From: Corynebacterium sp. TAE3-ERU12 | GTDB lineage: Bacteria; Actinomycetota; Actinomycetes; Mycobacteriales; Mycobacteriaceae | Length of the DNA: 64,000 nucleotides | Assembly: GCF_019209905.1 (NCBI RefSeq) | Contig: NZ_JAHUTM010000004.1 | Location: 1-64,000 of the forward strand | Reading direction: 5' to 3' | Program-made: the position numbers and the translations under genes | Shown: positions 54,987-64,000 of the stretch, piece after piece | Numbering within the stretch: position 1 is the first letter of the stretch | Layout of the letters: each line of letters starts with the position of its first letter | Notes under the pieces: generated by a model | The model's input: the letters and a program-made list of their open reading frames with translations, nothing else | What the model was told of the DNA's origin: nothing | Database searches by the model: none

Positions 54987-55109
54987 ATGCGTTGGACAGC
55001 CATACTAGGCACCGTCGGGCTGGCGGTAGCCGCCTTCGGGGCATCCCCGATATGGATTCCCGCGTTACTGATAGCTGGGTACAGCCGAGACCGTCGGGAG
55101 CGTCGATGA
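54987..55109 (+). CDS. Tiny membrane protein (40 residues)
   Basis: The sequence MRWTAILGTVGLAVAAFGAS continues with PIWIPALLIAGY and ends in a basic SRDRRERR tail, giving two short hydrophobic segments. GAAAGGA lies 7 bases upstream. The stop overlaps the start of the next gene (ATGA, 55106-55109), which is strong evidence that both are translated. The combination of a tiny membrane protein and an excisionase-like HTH protein is typical of plasmid- or element-derived modules. Not recognised further. Confidence 0.65.
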   Translation: MRWTAILGTVGLAVAAFGASPIWIPALLIAGYSRDRRERR

Positions 55110-55330
55110 ATCTGGAAATCATCGACTCCGATACCGGCGATACATACTGGACAGCCACTCAGTGCGCTGAGTATTGCCAGATCACGAAAAGCAGCTGGAG
55201 CTCGTATGTCTCCCGTGGACAAGCACCAGCTTCGACTGTGAAGTTCGGCAGTCTTAGCGTTTGGCCTGCCAAACAGGTCAGACAATGGTCTGCGCAGCGC
55301 CGCCCCTATGGTCGCATGAGGCGCTCTTAG
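55106..55330 (+). CDS. Excisionase-like helix-turn-helix protein
   Basis: A 74-residue DNA-binding protein of the MerR/AlpA-like (helix-turn-helix 17) type: YWTATQCAEYCQITKSSWSS and YVSRGQAPAS form the HTH, followed by the beta-wing and a W-PAKQVRQW segment, ending in a basic tail. Such small proteins act as excisionases or element repressors. It overlaps the preceding 40-residue gene by four bases. It lies outside attR of the 3.15-kb element and has no integrase next to it, so it is probably a relic of a different element, or the xis of the neighbour left outside. Confidence 0.75.
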   Translation: MNLEIIDSDTGDTYWTATQCAEYCQITKSSWSSYVSRGQAPASTVKFGSLSVWPAKQVRQWSAQRRPYGRMRRS

Positions 55331-55798
55331 CCCTAAATTCCCGCACATCCGCCCCGACTGCCGATGTGGCCGGGCGGTTCCCGTAGGTGTCGTTGAAACT
55401 GTGCTGTATGCGGTAGGCCTACGCCTTGTTGCCGGCCGCGCGCTTGGAGCTGGGAGGGCTTAGCTCATGTGGGCGGGGTAATTGGACTGCTCTTCGCCTC
55501 CTCCGCTTCATCTGTCATAACCGCCTCCTCTGGCAGATCCGTACCAATTGCGCAGATCCGTACGAAATTTCGCACGGATCTGCGCAATTGGTACGGGTTT
55601 GCGCGCACACCACCGAAGCCCCGCACCCGCCGTCCACACCCACCGCCACCGAAGCCGCCAAAGCCCCACACACCCGCCGCCAACTCGTCGCCATCCCCCT
55701 CTCAACAGGGCTTTTCGTTATCTGCCCCATGTTGGCCCGAACCAACTAATAACCGCTTATGATCACTGGGGAATATAGATCCAGGGAGGCGTAACCAG
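55331..55798. other. Intergenic stretch around a long palindrome
   Basis: About 470 bases without a supported gene. Several overlapping frames run across the palindrome at 55539-55596 in mirror-image fashion because the sequence is symmetrical; none has a ribosome binding site. A TATGAT-like -10 near 55757 probably serves the next gene. Confidence 0.5.
55539..55596. repeat. 58-bp nearly perfect palindrome
   Basis: The left arm of 23 bases (55539-55561, CCGTACCAATTGCGCAGAT then CCGT) is the exact reverse complement of 55574-55596. The 12-base centre ACGAAATTTCGC is itself symmetrical apart from its end bases. The word GCAGATCCGT also occurs just upstream (55534-55543), making it a threefold iterated motif. 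No T tract follows, so it is not a typical terminator. Confidence 0.9.
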
Positions 55799-56623
55799 GT
55801 GGCGAATCGTCTGCGCAAGCTTTTTCAGCACCGGTCGGCGAAGCCACGTTCGACTGGCCGCCACGCTGCCGCGAAGCATGCTCCTGGTGTGCTTACCGAC
55901 GCTGAGGGCCGCCCGCTGGTGACGCCGAAGGTTGAGTTGCCGAATAATGTGGGCGCTTATCGTGAGCGTGTGCGTCCGCAGAAGAAGATTGCTGTCGGGT
56001 TGAGTCTTATTCTCGGTGTGCTGGCTTTGGCGTTGCCCCTGGTGATGGGGGCGAAGGTGTGGCTGCCTGCGGTGTTTGTGACGGTGGGTTTGTTGGTTCC
56101 GCCGTTATGGTGGCTGCGTCATCAGTTCCGTGAGGTCCGGGCGCAGCGTGATCCGGATGCGCCAGCGGCAATTTTGCACCGACATTGGGGCATCATCATC
56201 CCGGTGTGTGCGGCATTGGTTGTTGCTGGCGGGATTGGTATCGGCTGGTTTGCGCTTGCCGACGATGACGCCTCCGGCACGGATAGCTCGCAGTCGTCGG
56301 ATTCGGCTGATCCTAAGCGGAAGACGGTGACGCGCACTTCAACGGCCACTACGACGACTACGACGGTATCGACCTCTACACCTACGTCTCCGGCACGGTC
56401 CTCTGGTGGCAGGGCGCGTGTGCCGCAACCCGCTCAGCCGGGTGCGGGTAGTAATGGGCCTGCCGACGGTAATCCGCAGCCGGCCCCGAACCCGGCCCCG
56501 AATCCGGCTCCGCAGCCCAACCCGCAGCCTGCGCCGCCGCCGGCTCCTGACGGTGATAACCCGCCGCCGTTGCTGCCACCACCGTTCCCGGGTGATGACA
56601 TCCCGTGGTGGCCGTTCGATTAA
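55799..56623 (+). CDS. Membrane protein with an extracellular Thr/Pro-rich tail
   Basis: A 274-residue protein with a basic cytoplasmic N-terminus (about 65 residues, rich in Lys/Arg), hydrophobic helices at about 63-81, 86-103 and 133-152, and then a long tail of low complexity: Ser/Asp, a Thr run near 185, and PNPAP and PQPAP repeats to the acidic end DDIPWWPFD. The tail is probably outside, spanning the cell wall. The GTG start at 55799 has AGGGAGG about 10 bases upstream. No family is recognised. It precedes the malic enzyme gene by about 150 bases. Confidence 0.75.
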   Translation: MANRLRKLFQHRSAKPRSTGRHAAAKHAPGVLTDAEGRPLVTPKVELPNNVGAYRERVRPQKKIAVGLSLILGVLALALPLVMGAKVWLPAVFVTVGLLVPPLWWLRHQFREVRAQRDPDAPAAILHRHWGIIIPVCAALVVAGGIGIGWFALADDDASGTDSSQSSDSADPKRKTVTRTSTATTTTTTVSTSTPTSPARSSGGRARVPQPAQPGAGSNGPADGNPQPAPNPAPNPAPQPNPQPAPPPAPDGDNPPPLLPPPFPGDDIPWWPFD

Positions 56624-56770
56624 GCCCCACCTGGCGGTTGTCTGTGGGCCGCTACGATGGTGTGCAACAGTTATAACTACTCATCAACTTTTATCTCGCC
56701 GCCGCTGTTTGCCTGGGGTCTGGGCTAAGGCCCTATTGGGTCAGCGGTTGGCTGGAATCGGAGCATACGA

Positions 56771-57973
56771 ATGACTACCGCCAAGGCAGGCGCCATCACC
56801 GACGAGGAGATCTTCCGCGCACATGAGGGCGGCAAGCTCATTACTGCCTCCACTTTGCCGCTGGATTCGACGCGGGACCTCTCCATTGCCTATACCCCTG
56901 GTGTTGCCCGGGTGTGTGAGGCCATCCATGAGGATGAGTCGCTGGCCCGTAAGTACACCTGGACTGGGCATAACGTGGCCATCATTACTGATGGCACTGC
57001 TGTGCTGGGTCTGGGCGATATCGGCCCGAAGGCCGGTATGCCGGTCATGGAGGGTAAAGCGCAGCTCTTTGGTCGCTTCGCTGGTATTAACGCCATCCCG
57101 CTGGCTTTGGACACTACTGATACTGACGAGTTGGTTGAAACTATTGCTCGTCTGGCTCCTTCGTTTGGTGGCATCAACCTCGAAGATATTGCTGCTCCGC
57201 GCTGCTTCGAGATTGAGCGTCGTCTCGACGAGATGCTTGATATCCCGATTTTCCATGATGACCAGCACGGCACTGCCATTGTGATCACCGCTGGGCTGCG
57301 TAATGCCTGCAAGTTGACTGGTAAGCACCTGGAGGATCTCAAGGTTGTGATCTCTGGTGCCGGTGCCGCTGGTATGGCTACTGCCCGGATGTTGTTGGCC
57401 GCTGGTGTGCGCAATATCGTCTTGTGCGATTCGCGCGGCATTATTCACCAGGGCCGTTCCCCGATGAATGAGTCGAAGCAGGCCATCGCCGAGATCACGA
57501 ATCCGAAGGGCCTGAAGGGCGAGATCCGTACCGCCTTGGAGGGCGCGGATACCTTCATTGGTGTGTCCGCCGGCCACCTGGGTGAGGAGGATATCCGGGT
57601 TATGGATAAGGACCCGTTCTTGTTCTCCTTGGCGAACCCGAATCCGGAGATTCCGCAGGAGCTTGCCCTGAAGTATGGCGCGGTGGTGGCTACTGGCCGT
57701 TCCGATCACCCCAACCAGATCAATAATGTGTTGGCTTTCCCGGGCATTTTCAAGGGTGCGCTGAATGCTGGTGCGAAGCGCATTACGCGGAATATGAAGC
57801 TCGCTGCTACGCGCGCTATTGCTGAGGTCGTTGCCGATGATCTCTCCCCTGACCGGATTGTGCCGTCTCCGCTGGATCCTGCCGTGGCCCCTGCGGTGAC
57901 CGCGGCGGTGGAGATTGCTGCCCGCAACGATCACAATTCAGGTGCGCCGCAGCCGGCTGCGGACGACAAATAG
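56771..57973 (+). CDS. Malic enzyme
   Basis: Decarboxylates malate to pyruvate, producing NAD(P)H. The 400-residue protein is the short bacterial type without the C-terminal phosphotransacetylase domain. It has SIAYTPGVA, TDGTAVLGLGDIGPKAGMPVM (substrate region), FHDDQHGTAIV and the nucleotide loop GAGAAGMA (about 195-202), followed by LCDSRG. An aspartate after the second strand usually favours NAD; the C. glutamicum counterpart uses NADP, so the cofactor is not certain. A GGAG lies 7 bases before the ATG. Confidence 0.95.
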   Translation: MTTAKAGAITDEEIFRAHEGGKLITASTLPLDSTRDLSIAYTPGVARVCEAIHEDESLARKYTWTGHNVAIITDGTAVLGLGDIGPKAGMPVMEGKAQLFGRFAGINAIPLALDTTDTDELVETIARLAPSFGGINLEDIAAPRCFEIERRLDEMLDIPIFHDDQHGTAIVITAGLRNACKLTGKHLEDLKVVISGAGAAGMATARMLLAAGVRNIVLCDSRGIIHQGRSPMNESKQAIAEITNPKGLKGEIRTALEGADTFIGVSAGHLGEEDIRVMDKDPFLFSLANPNPEIPQELALKYGAVVATGRSDHPNQINNVLAFPGIFKGALNAGAKRITRNMKLAATRAIAEVVADDLSPDRIVPSPLDPAVAPAVTAAVEIAARNDHNSGAPQPAADDK

Positions 57974-58103
57974 CGTCGGGTACCTCATGTAGGCGCGGGC
58001 GCGGGCGTCGGAAAGCCCAGCCCTGCGCCTATTTTTTGTGAGAAAACGCTTATTTGTGCTGTCCCGGTGATTCTGAATTAGTTGCCCGAGTAGTATTCCG
58101 CTC

Positions 58104-59003
58104 ATGGTAATTCGCATGCGCGGCGCTCTGGCTGCTTTAGGCGTCGTTTCGTTGGCGCTGGGTGGCTCTGGTTGCGTCACTAATGAGGAGACCGGGCACC
58201 CGGAGGCTTGGGAGCCAGTGCGTCCGGCGGTGGTGCCTGAGCTGGCAGCCCAGGTCCCGGAGGATATCGCTGCCGACGGGACGATCACTATCGGCACGAA
58301 CCCACCGTTCGCGCCGGCGGAGTTTAAGGATTCCTCCGGCGAGATTATTGGTTTCGATATTGATCTCGCGCAGGCTGCGGCCGATGTGCTGGGGCTTGAG
58401 CTGGTCGTCCAGGAGCAGGATTTTTCGTTGATTCTGCCGTCGATTAGTGGCGGTACGGATGATTTCGGCGCCTCGGGTTTCACTGACACTGAGGAGCGTC
58501 GGAAGACCTTCGACTTCGTTAATTACTTGGAGGCGGGCCTGCAGTGGGCGCGCCAGCCCGGTAATGACACCAGCGCCGATAATGCGTGTGGTCGTCGTGT
58601 TGCTGTTCAGCGCGGCACGGTCTCTGATACTGATGATGTGCCCGCGATTTCTGCGGAGTGTGTCCGCCAAGGCAAGCCACCGATTGAGAAGTTGGCGTAC
58701 CCCGATTCGGCGGCTGCGGTGACTGCGGTGGTGCTTGGGCGTGCCGACGCAGTCAACGCGGACTCCCCGGTGACTGCCTGGGCGGTGCAGCGTGCCGACG
58801 GCCAGCTCGAACTTGCCGGTGATTTGTACGACGGTGCCATGTATTCCTGGCCGGTACCGAAGGGGTCTGATTTGGGACCGGTGCTGGCTCAGGCACTGCA
58901 ACACCTGATTGACACTGGTGATTATCAGCGCATCTGTGAGATGTGGGGTCTTAGCGACGGTGCCGTCGATGAGGCCCGTATTAACGGAGAGGACATCGCG
59001 TGA
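58104..59003 (+). CDS. ABC transporter substrate-binding lipoprotein (glutamate/glutamine type)
   Basis: A 299-residue exported lipoprotein with lipobox LGGSGC (Cys near 24) and a type II binding-protein fold. It has the polar-amino-acid signature GTITIGTNPPFAPAEFKD, IGFDIDLAQAAADVLG and the later GRADAVNADSP. It probably feeds an amino acid such as glutamate or glutamine to the permease and ATPase encoded next. A TAGTAT -10 box (58087-58092) lies 11 bases before the ATG, so the message may be leaderless. The stop overlaps the permease GTG (59000-59003). Confidence 0.92.
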   Translation: MVIRMRGALAALGVVSLALGGSGCVTNEETGHPEAWEPVRPAVVPELAAQVPEDIAADGTITIGTNPPFAPAEFKDSSGEIIGFDIDLAQAAADVLGLELVVQEQDFSLILPSISGGTDDFGASGFTDTEERRKTFDFVNYLEAGLQWARQPGNDTSADNACGRRVAVQRGTVSDTDDVPAISAECVRQGKPPIEKLAYPDSAAAVTAVVLGRADAVNADSPVTAWAVQRADGQLELAGDLYDGAMYSWPVPKGSDLGPVLAQALQHLIDTGDYQRICEMWGLSDGAVDEARINGEDIA

Positions 59004-59971
59004 GCCAGAAGCATAAACGTCATAAGCCGACGGATGCGGAGCTCAAAGCCCCGATTAAGGCCAAGCCGCTCCCCCGGCCTGGTCGGTGGATTGCCGCCAC
59101 AATTATTTTGCTGCTCGCTATCGGTTTTGTGGTTGACGCCGCGGGCCGTGAGGCTTACCGGTGGGATATTTATTTCCAGTATCTGCTGGATACACGTATC
59201 GCCACTGCTGCGCTGCACACTATTGCGCTGACTGTGTTGGCCATGATTATTGGTGTTGTTGGCGGCGCGATTTTGGCGGTTTTGCGTATGTCGCCGAACC
59301 CGGTGATGTCCTCGGTGGCGTGGGTCTACCTGTGGATTTTCCGCGGCACCCCGATTTACGTCCAGCTGGTGATTTGGGGCCTGTTGGGCAATATCTACTC
59401 CATGATTGGTATCGGCTCTTTCCAGATTTCGGTGGAGCAGATGCTGTCGAATATGTTCTTGCTGGCGGTTTTGGGCTTGGGCTTCAATGAGGCCGGCTAT
59501 ATGGCGGAGATTGTGCGCGCCGGTATTCAGGCTGTGCCGGAGGGGCAAACTGAGGCTTCGAAGGCTTTGGGCATGAACTGGTGGCAAACGACTCGGCGCA
59601 CTATTTTGCCGCAGGCTATGCGGATTATTATCCCGCCGACGGGCAATGAGTTCATTTCGCTGTTGAAGACCACGTCGCTGGTTATTGCGGTGCCTTATAC
59701 CCTTGAGCTTTATGGTCGTGGCACCGATATTGGCCAGGAGTTGTTCCTTCCGGTGCCGCTGCTGCTGGTTGCTGCTACCTGGTACTTGGCGATTACGTCG
59801 GTGCTGATGGTGGTTCAGTACTACGTGGAGCAGTACTACTCCCGTGGCGCTTCGCGCCAGCTCACTGGCCGTCAGTTGGCTGCGCTTGCCGACGCCGAGG
59901 GCCACCCGCCTGCTAATACCACTGTCGTCGAGCGCAATGAGAAGCGCTTTTCTCAGGAGGATCCGCGATGA
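59000..59971 (+). CDS. ABC transporter permease (His/Glu/Gln/Arg family)
   Basis: A 323-residue inner-membrane permease with a cytoplasmic N-terminus of about 28 residues and about five helices. It carries the HisM/GlnP-type EAA loop [20 protein letters not shown]. It starts at GTG overlapping the binding-protein stop and ends overlapping the ATPase start (ATGA), so the three proteins are made as a unit. A single permease would form a homodimer. Substrate inferred from the binding protein. Confidence 0.93.
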   Translation: MSQKHKRHKPTDAELKAPIKAKPLPRPGRWIAATIILLLAIGFVVDAAGREAYRWDIYFQYLLDTRIATAALHTIALTVLAMIIGVVGGAILAVLRMSPNPVMSSVAWVYLWIFRGTPIYVQLVIWGLLGNIYSMIGIGSFQISVEQMLSNMFLLAVLGLGFNEAGYMAEIVRAGIQAVPEGQTEASKALGMNWWQTTRRTILPQAMRIIIPPTGNEFISLLKTTSLVIAVPYTLELYGRGTDIGQELFLPVPLLLVAATWYLAITSVLMVVQYYVEQYYSRGASRQLTGRQLAALADAEGHPPANTTVVERNEKRFSQEDPR

Positions 59972-60795
59972 CCGCGCGCCCAGAAAACACCGGCGATAAT
60001 CAGAAACGCCAAGACCGGACGTTCTCCCCCGGCGTGCCGCTGATGGTGGAGGCCGAGCAGCTGCGCAAGAGCTTCGGCAAGCTTGAGGTGCTGCGCGGTA
60101 TTGACCTGCGTGTCCCGAAGGGGTCGGTGACCTGCCTGGTCGGCCCGTCCGGTTCGGGTAAGTCCACCTTCCTGCGCTGTGTGAATCACCTGGAGAAGGT
60201 CACTGCTGGTCGGCTGTATGTCGATGGTGAACTTATCGGCTACCGCGAGAAAGACGGTGTGCTGCACGAGATTTCTGAGGCTGATGCGGCCCGCCAGCGT
60301 GCGGATATCGGCATGGTGTTTCAGAATTTCAACCTGTTCCCGCACCGGACGGTTATCGGCAATATCATCGAAGCCCCGGTGCATGTGAAGGGTATGAGTT
60401 CTTCTGATGCCACCGAGCTTGGTATGGAATTGCTGCACCAGGTGGGCCTGGCCCATAAGGCTGAGTCATTCCCGCTGCAACTTTCTGGCGGCCAGCAGCA
60501 GCGCGTGGCGATTGCCCGCGCGTTGGCGATGAACCCGAAGTTGATGCTTTTTGATGAGCCCACTTCGGCGCTGGACCCGGAATTGGTCGGCGAGGTGCTC
60601 AACGTTATGCACGCGCTTGCCGATAATGGCATGACCATGCTTGTGGTCACCCATGAGATGGCTTTTGCCCGTGAGGTCGCCGACCAGGTGGTCTTTATGG
60701 ATAAGGGCCTCGTAGTCGAGCGCGGCACACCTGATGAGGTGTTGGTGAACCCGCAGAATGAGCGTACGAAGGCTTTCATCTCTACGTTGTTCTAG
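59968..60795 (+). CDS. ABC transporter ATP-binding protein (amino acid)
   Basis: A 275-residue ATPase of the GlnQ/HisP type: Walker [10 protein letters not shown] (about 60-68), Q-loop in [10 protein letters not shown], signature LSGGQQQR (about 172), Walker [13 protein letters not shown] and the switch His in VTHEMAF. It forms the energy subunit of the preceding importer. A bidirectional terminator follows 6 bases after the stop. Confidence 0.95.
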   Translation: MTARPENTGDNQKRQDRTFSPGVPLMVEAEQLRKSFGKLEVLRGIDLRVPKGSVTCLVGPSGSGKSTFLRCVNHLEKVTAGRLYVDGELIGYREKDGVLHEISEADAARQRADIGMVFQNFNLFPHRTVIGNIIEAPVHVKGMSSSDATELGMELLHQVGLAHKAESFPLQLSGGQQQRVAIARALAMNPKLMLFDEPTSALDPELVGEVLNVMHALADNGMTMLVVTHEMAFAREVADQVVFMDKGLVVERGTPDEVLVNPQNERTKAFISTLF

Positions 60796-60801
60796 GCCAA
60801 G

Positions 60802-60840
60802 AAAAAGCGCCCCAAGGTGAGAAACCCTGGGGCGCTTTTG
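60802..60840. terminator. Bidirectional terminator between the ABC operon and the TauE/SafE gene
   Basis: AAAAAGCGCCCCAAGG is complementary to CCCTGGGGCGCTTTTG apart from small mismatches; an A run and a T run flank the stem, so it can work in both directions. The genes on both sides converge on it. Confidence 0.9.
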
Positions 60841-60847
60841 TGGCTGT

Positions 60848-61612
60848 CTAGCCGATCATGCCGGCAAGACCACCGCTGAGCGCGGCGGCCGCGCCGAGCA
60901 GGGCCACGATAAAGGCGGTGCGTCGGGCAGCGGCGATGCTGACTTTTTTGGCGATGATATTGCCGATACCAACACCGATGACAAGTGCGACTACGCCGCT
61001 ACTCCACACGCTCCAGGGGATGGTGCTCAGCAGTGGTCCGTCGGTGGTGAGTTCTTTAACCGCAACGGAGAATAAGGAGCTGACCATGAATAGTGGTTGC
61101 AGCGTGGCCGCAAAATTACGGTGATTCCAGCCGGCGAAACCCGCGTAGGCCTTAAAGGTTGGGCCGGCCGCACCGGCGACGGTGGACATAAAACCGCCTG
61201 CGAAACCGGCGGCGCTGGCGGCTACGGGGCCAGTGGCGGTGCCTTGTACCGCCTTGCGTTGGGAGATGAATAAGCCCAGCAGCACGAAAGCGCCGATGAG
61301 GACCTCTAGAAGCGACACTGAGGCGTTACTGACGATGATGGCGCCCGGGATGGAACCCACCAGTAGCGCTGGAACCAGTACTTTTAGTCGTCCCCATTCG
61401 ATATCTGCGCGCACCGCGGCGGTCTGCAGGAATGAGTTGATGAACGCTAGGGCGTTGACCATGAGCACTCCGGCGACAGGGCCTGCGATGATGGTCAGGA
61501 TGGGGGCGCCGATGAGCCCCAGTCCCATACCGGATACGCGTTGTAAGCATGCGCCTGCGGCAACAGCGATAGCTATACCAATAACCGCCCACACCGACAG
61601 CTCTACAACCAT
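60848..61612 (-). CDS. TauE/SafE-family membrane permease
   Basis: A 254-residue integral membrane protein with about eight helices, ending GGLAGMIG. It has the family pattern of a glycine-rich first half (GMGLGLIGAPIL) repeated in a second half (GFAGGFMSTVAGAAGP). TauE/SafE proteins export sulfoacetate, sulfite or related anions; the substrate here is unknown. I start at the ATG at 61610-61612 rather than the upstream 61648, because the intervening residues are not hydrophobic or conserved. Confidence 0.88.
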   Translation of the reverse strand: MVVELSVWAVIGIAIAVAAGACLQRVSGMGLGLIGAPILTIIAGPVAGVLMVNALAFINSFLQTAAVRADIEWGRLKVLVPALLVGSIPGAIIVSNASVSLLEVLIGAFVLLGLFISQRKAVQGTATGPVAASAAGFAGGFMSTVAGAAGPTFKAYAGFAGWNHRNFAATLQPLFMVSSLFSVAVKELTTDGPLLSTIPWSVWSSGVVALVIGVGIGNIIAKKVSIAAARRTAFIVALLGAAAALSGGLAGMIG

Positions 61613-61664
61613 AATCGCGCAGTGTAGTCCTACCCGTGGTGGCCACAACCGCCCGGGCGGAGCT

Positions 61665-61710
61665 AAAAACGCCGCCCCTCCTGTACGAGCAGGAGAGGCG
61701 GCGCGGTTTT
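61665..61710 (-). terminator. Terminator after gdhA
   Basis: A long stem (AAAACGCCGCCCCTCCTG against CAGGAGAGGCGGCGCGGTTTT with one bulge) lies about 27 bases after the gdhA stop, with T runs at its downstream side on the minus strand. Confidence 0.75.
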
Positions 61711-61736
61711 CGCTATCGCAGCGTGGTGTTCAGCGC

Positions 61737-63125
<1,389 letters not shown>

Positions 63126-63333
63126 CTATCGGCCCGGGCGGGTTGTGATGTGACGTTGTGCGCATTGTGTCACGTTGGGTGTGCGTGGACAGAGTACGGG
63201 GGCGGTTCACCCCACACGCTTACGTCGCTCCATCAATAATTCCATAACTGCCTAAAAGCCCACTACACAGAGGTCATCGACGGTGCAGATTTCGCTCGTA
63301 AATCCGCAGCAAAGGCTCCCAAATTCCCAATTA

Positions 63334-63349
63334 TGTGATTGAGGTCACG
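63334..63349 (-). promoter_or_regulatory. CRP/GlxR-type binding site upstream of gdhA
   Basis: TGTGATTGAGGTCACG has the TGTGA-N6-TCAC form with only the last base off the consensus. It lies about 255 bases upstream of gdhA and just after the stop of the hypothetical gene. Regulation of gdhA by GlxR is known in C. glutamicum, which supports but does not prove the assignment. Confidence 0.6.
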
Positions 63350-63356
63350 GCGCGTT

Positions 63357-63740
63357 TTAGGGCTCGATAGTGACAAACCACGGGTACTGCGAGACAGCTT
63401 CGAGCATCGCATCAAACTCCCGGTACACCGGGTCCGGCGGCAGTGGGGCATCAGTCGTCAGCAACCGGGACAGTTTCATTGTCAGCTCATTAAGCGAGCC
63501 CTTCAGGCCCTCCACGGTGATGTGGTACTGGTGCTCACTGCGCTGGCCCAGACTCTGCTCGGGATGCTGTCGCTCCCACTGTTGGCGCAGCTGAACATCG
63601 AGGTCAACGTCGGAAATGGCAATATCGAAAGACTCTAGGCGGCCAGCTTCGGCAAAATCAGTCAGCCGGGTGCGGAACGCCTCTGCAAGGGGCGTGACCT
63701 CTTCCGGGCTGACGAGGCAGATGAAGTTGATAGCACTCAT
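63357..63740 (-). CDS. Hypothetical protein (127 residues)
   Basis: Not recognised. I start at the ATG at 63738-63740 (MSAINFICLVSPEEVTP), which begins a strand-forming segment; the frame is open further to 63797. The protein has no signal peptide or membrane segment, mixed helix/strand content, and a Pro-rich loop PLPPDPVYREFD near the C-terminus. It lies divergent from the glycerate kinase gene and upstream of gdhA on the same strand. It may be a conserved corynebacterial protein of unknown role. Confidence 0.65.
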   Translation of the reverse strand: MSAINFICLVSPEEVTPLAEAFRTRLTDFAEAGRLESFDIAISDVDLDVQLRQQWERQHPEQSLGQRSEHQYHITVEGLKGSLNELTMKLSRLLTTDAPLPPDPVYREFDAMLEAVSQYPWFVTIEP

Positions 63741-63806
63741 AGCGTTTAAGGCTAACCTAACTTCGTGGCTGCGTCGATGGTCTGGGACTAGATGCACAAT
63801 AGGTTC

Positions 63807-64000
63807 ATGCGCGCTGTCATCTGCCCGGATAGCTTCAAATCCACAGCCACCGCACCCCAGGTCGCCGCGGCCCTGGCTCGGGGGCTCAATCGGGCTGGCA
63901 TCGACACGGTGAACATCCCGATGGCCGATGGTGGCGAAGGCACCGCCGAACTACTCGCCGGCTACTGCAGCACCAATCATCCCGCCCGTCGGTATCAGGT
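63807..64000 (+). CDS. Glycerate kinase, N-terminal part (cut by the window end)
   Basis: The first 64 codons read MRAVICPDSFKSTATAPQVA and contain the family motifs CPDSFKST and PMADGGEGT, which identify a GlxK-type glycerate kinase. It continues beyond 64000. The start at 63807 (ATG after an ACAAT-rich spacer) has no clear ribosome binding site. It is divergent from the hypothetical gene at 63357-63740. Confidence 0.9.
   Translation, partial: MRAVICPDSFKSTATAPQVAAALARGLNRAGIDTVNIPMADGGEGTAELLAGYCSTNHPARRYQ

Noticed and set aside
55426-55778. Overlapping small frames around the 58-bp palindrome
   Set aside because: Frames on both strands give similar peptides only because the DNA is palindromic; none has a start signal.

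Overview
The window reads as chromosomal DNA of a Corynebacterium-like, high-GC actinobacterium. The evidence is gene content and order: argCJBDFRGH, pheST, infC-rpmI-rplT, uvrA, uvrB, coaE, rpsA, polA, gdhA and malic enzyme. Further support comes from GTG and TTG starts, leaderless promoters, an actinobacterial SOS box, a Zur-like box and a CRP/GlxR-type site. All names come from reading motifs; no database search was run.

Layout. Positions 1-125 hold the promoter and leader of an rRNA operon that continues off the left edge on the minus strand. tyrS (473-1759, minus) is followed by an accessory zone (about 1.9-6.9 kb). This zone holds a decayed thiC copy, a two-gene low-GC operon (a secreted protein plus an unknown 577-residue protein built of two similar halves), an IS3-family transposase scrap and a 324-bp near-perfect copy of the 5' part of tyrS. 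Then comes intact thiC with a TPP riboswitch (7.1-9.1 kb). From 9.1 to 24.6 kb nearly everything is on the minus strand: a Trm112-like protein, the complete arginine pathway with its regulator ArgR, pheST, an rRNA methyltransferase, and infC-rpmI-rplT, where infC appears to start with ATC.

From 24.8 to 40.5 kb lie a thiosulfate-uptake pair (YeeE/TsuA and TusA-like) behind two palindromic operators, uvrA with a LexA-like half site, an MBL-fold hydrolase, a DoxX-like protein behind a structured leader, a HelD-type helicase, a universal stress protein, uvrB, a Zur-boxed zinc metallochaperone lipoprotein (AztD-like), coaE and rpsA. Between rpsA and polA sits an AddAB-like nuclease/helicase pair (40.8-46.7 kb) behind a good LexA box. 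It is the most interesting enzymatic module here and is probably a DNA-damage-induced recombination or defence nuclease.

After polA come a TetR regulator, a DUF368 polyprenyl-phosphate transporter and a tRNA with CAA anticodon. The 3' end of that tRNA is the attachment site of a compact 3.15-kb integrative element (51,264-54,518). It is bounded by 102-bp att repeats and carries a tyrosine integrase, a candidate small RNA, a secreted protein and two unknown proteins. Just outside it lie a relic of another element (a 40-residue membrane peptide overlapping an excisionase-like HTH protein) and a 58-bp almost perfect palindrome. The rest is a membrane protein with a proline-rich tail, malic enzyme, a glutamate/glutamine-type ABC importer operon, a TauE/SafE permease, gdhA with an upstream GlxR-like site, an unknown protein and the start of a glycerate kinase gene cut by the window end. 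No CRISPR array was seen.
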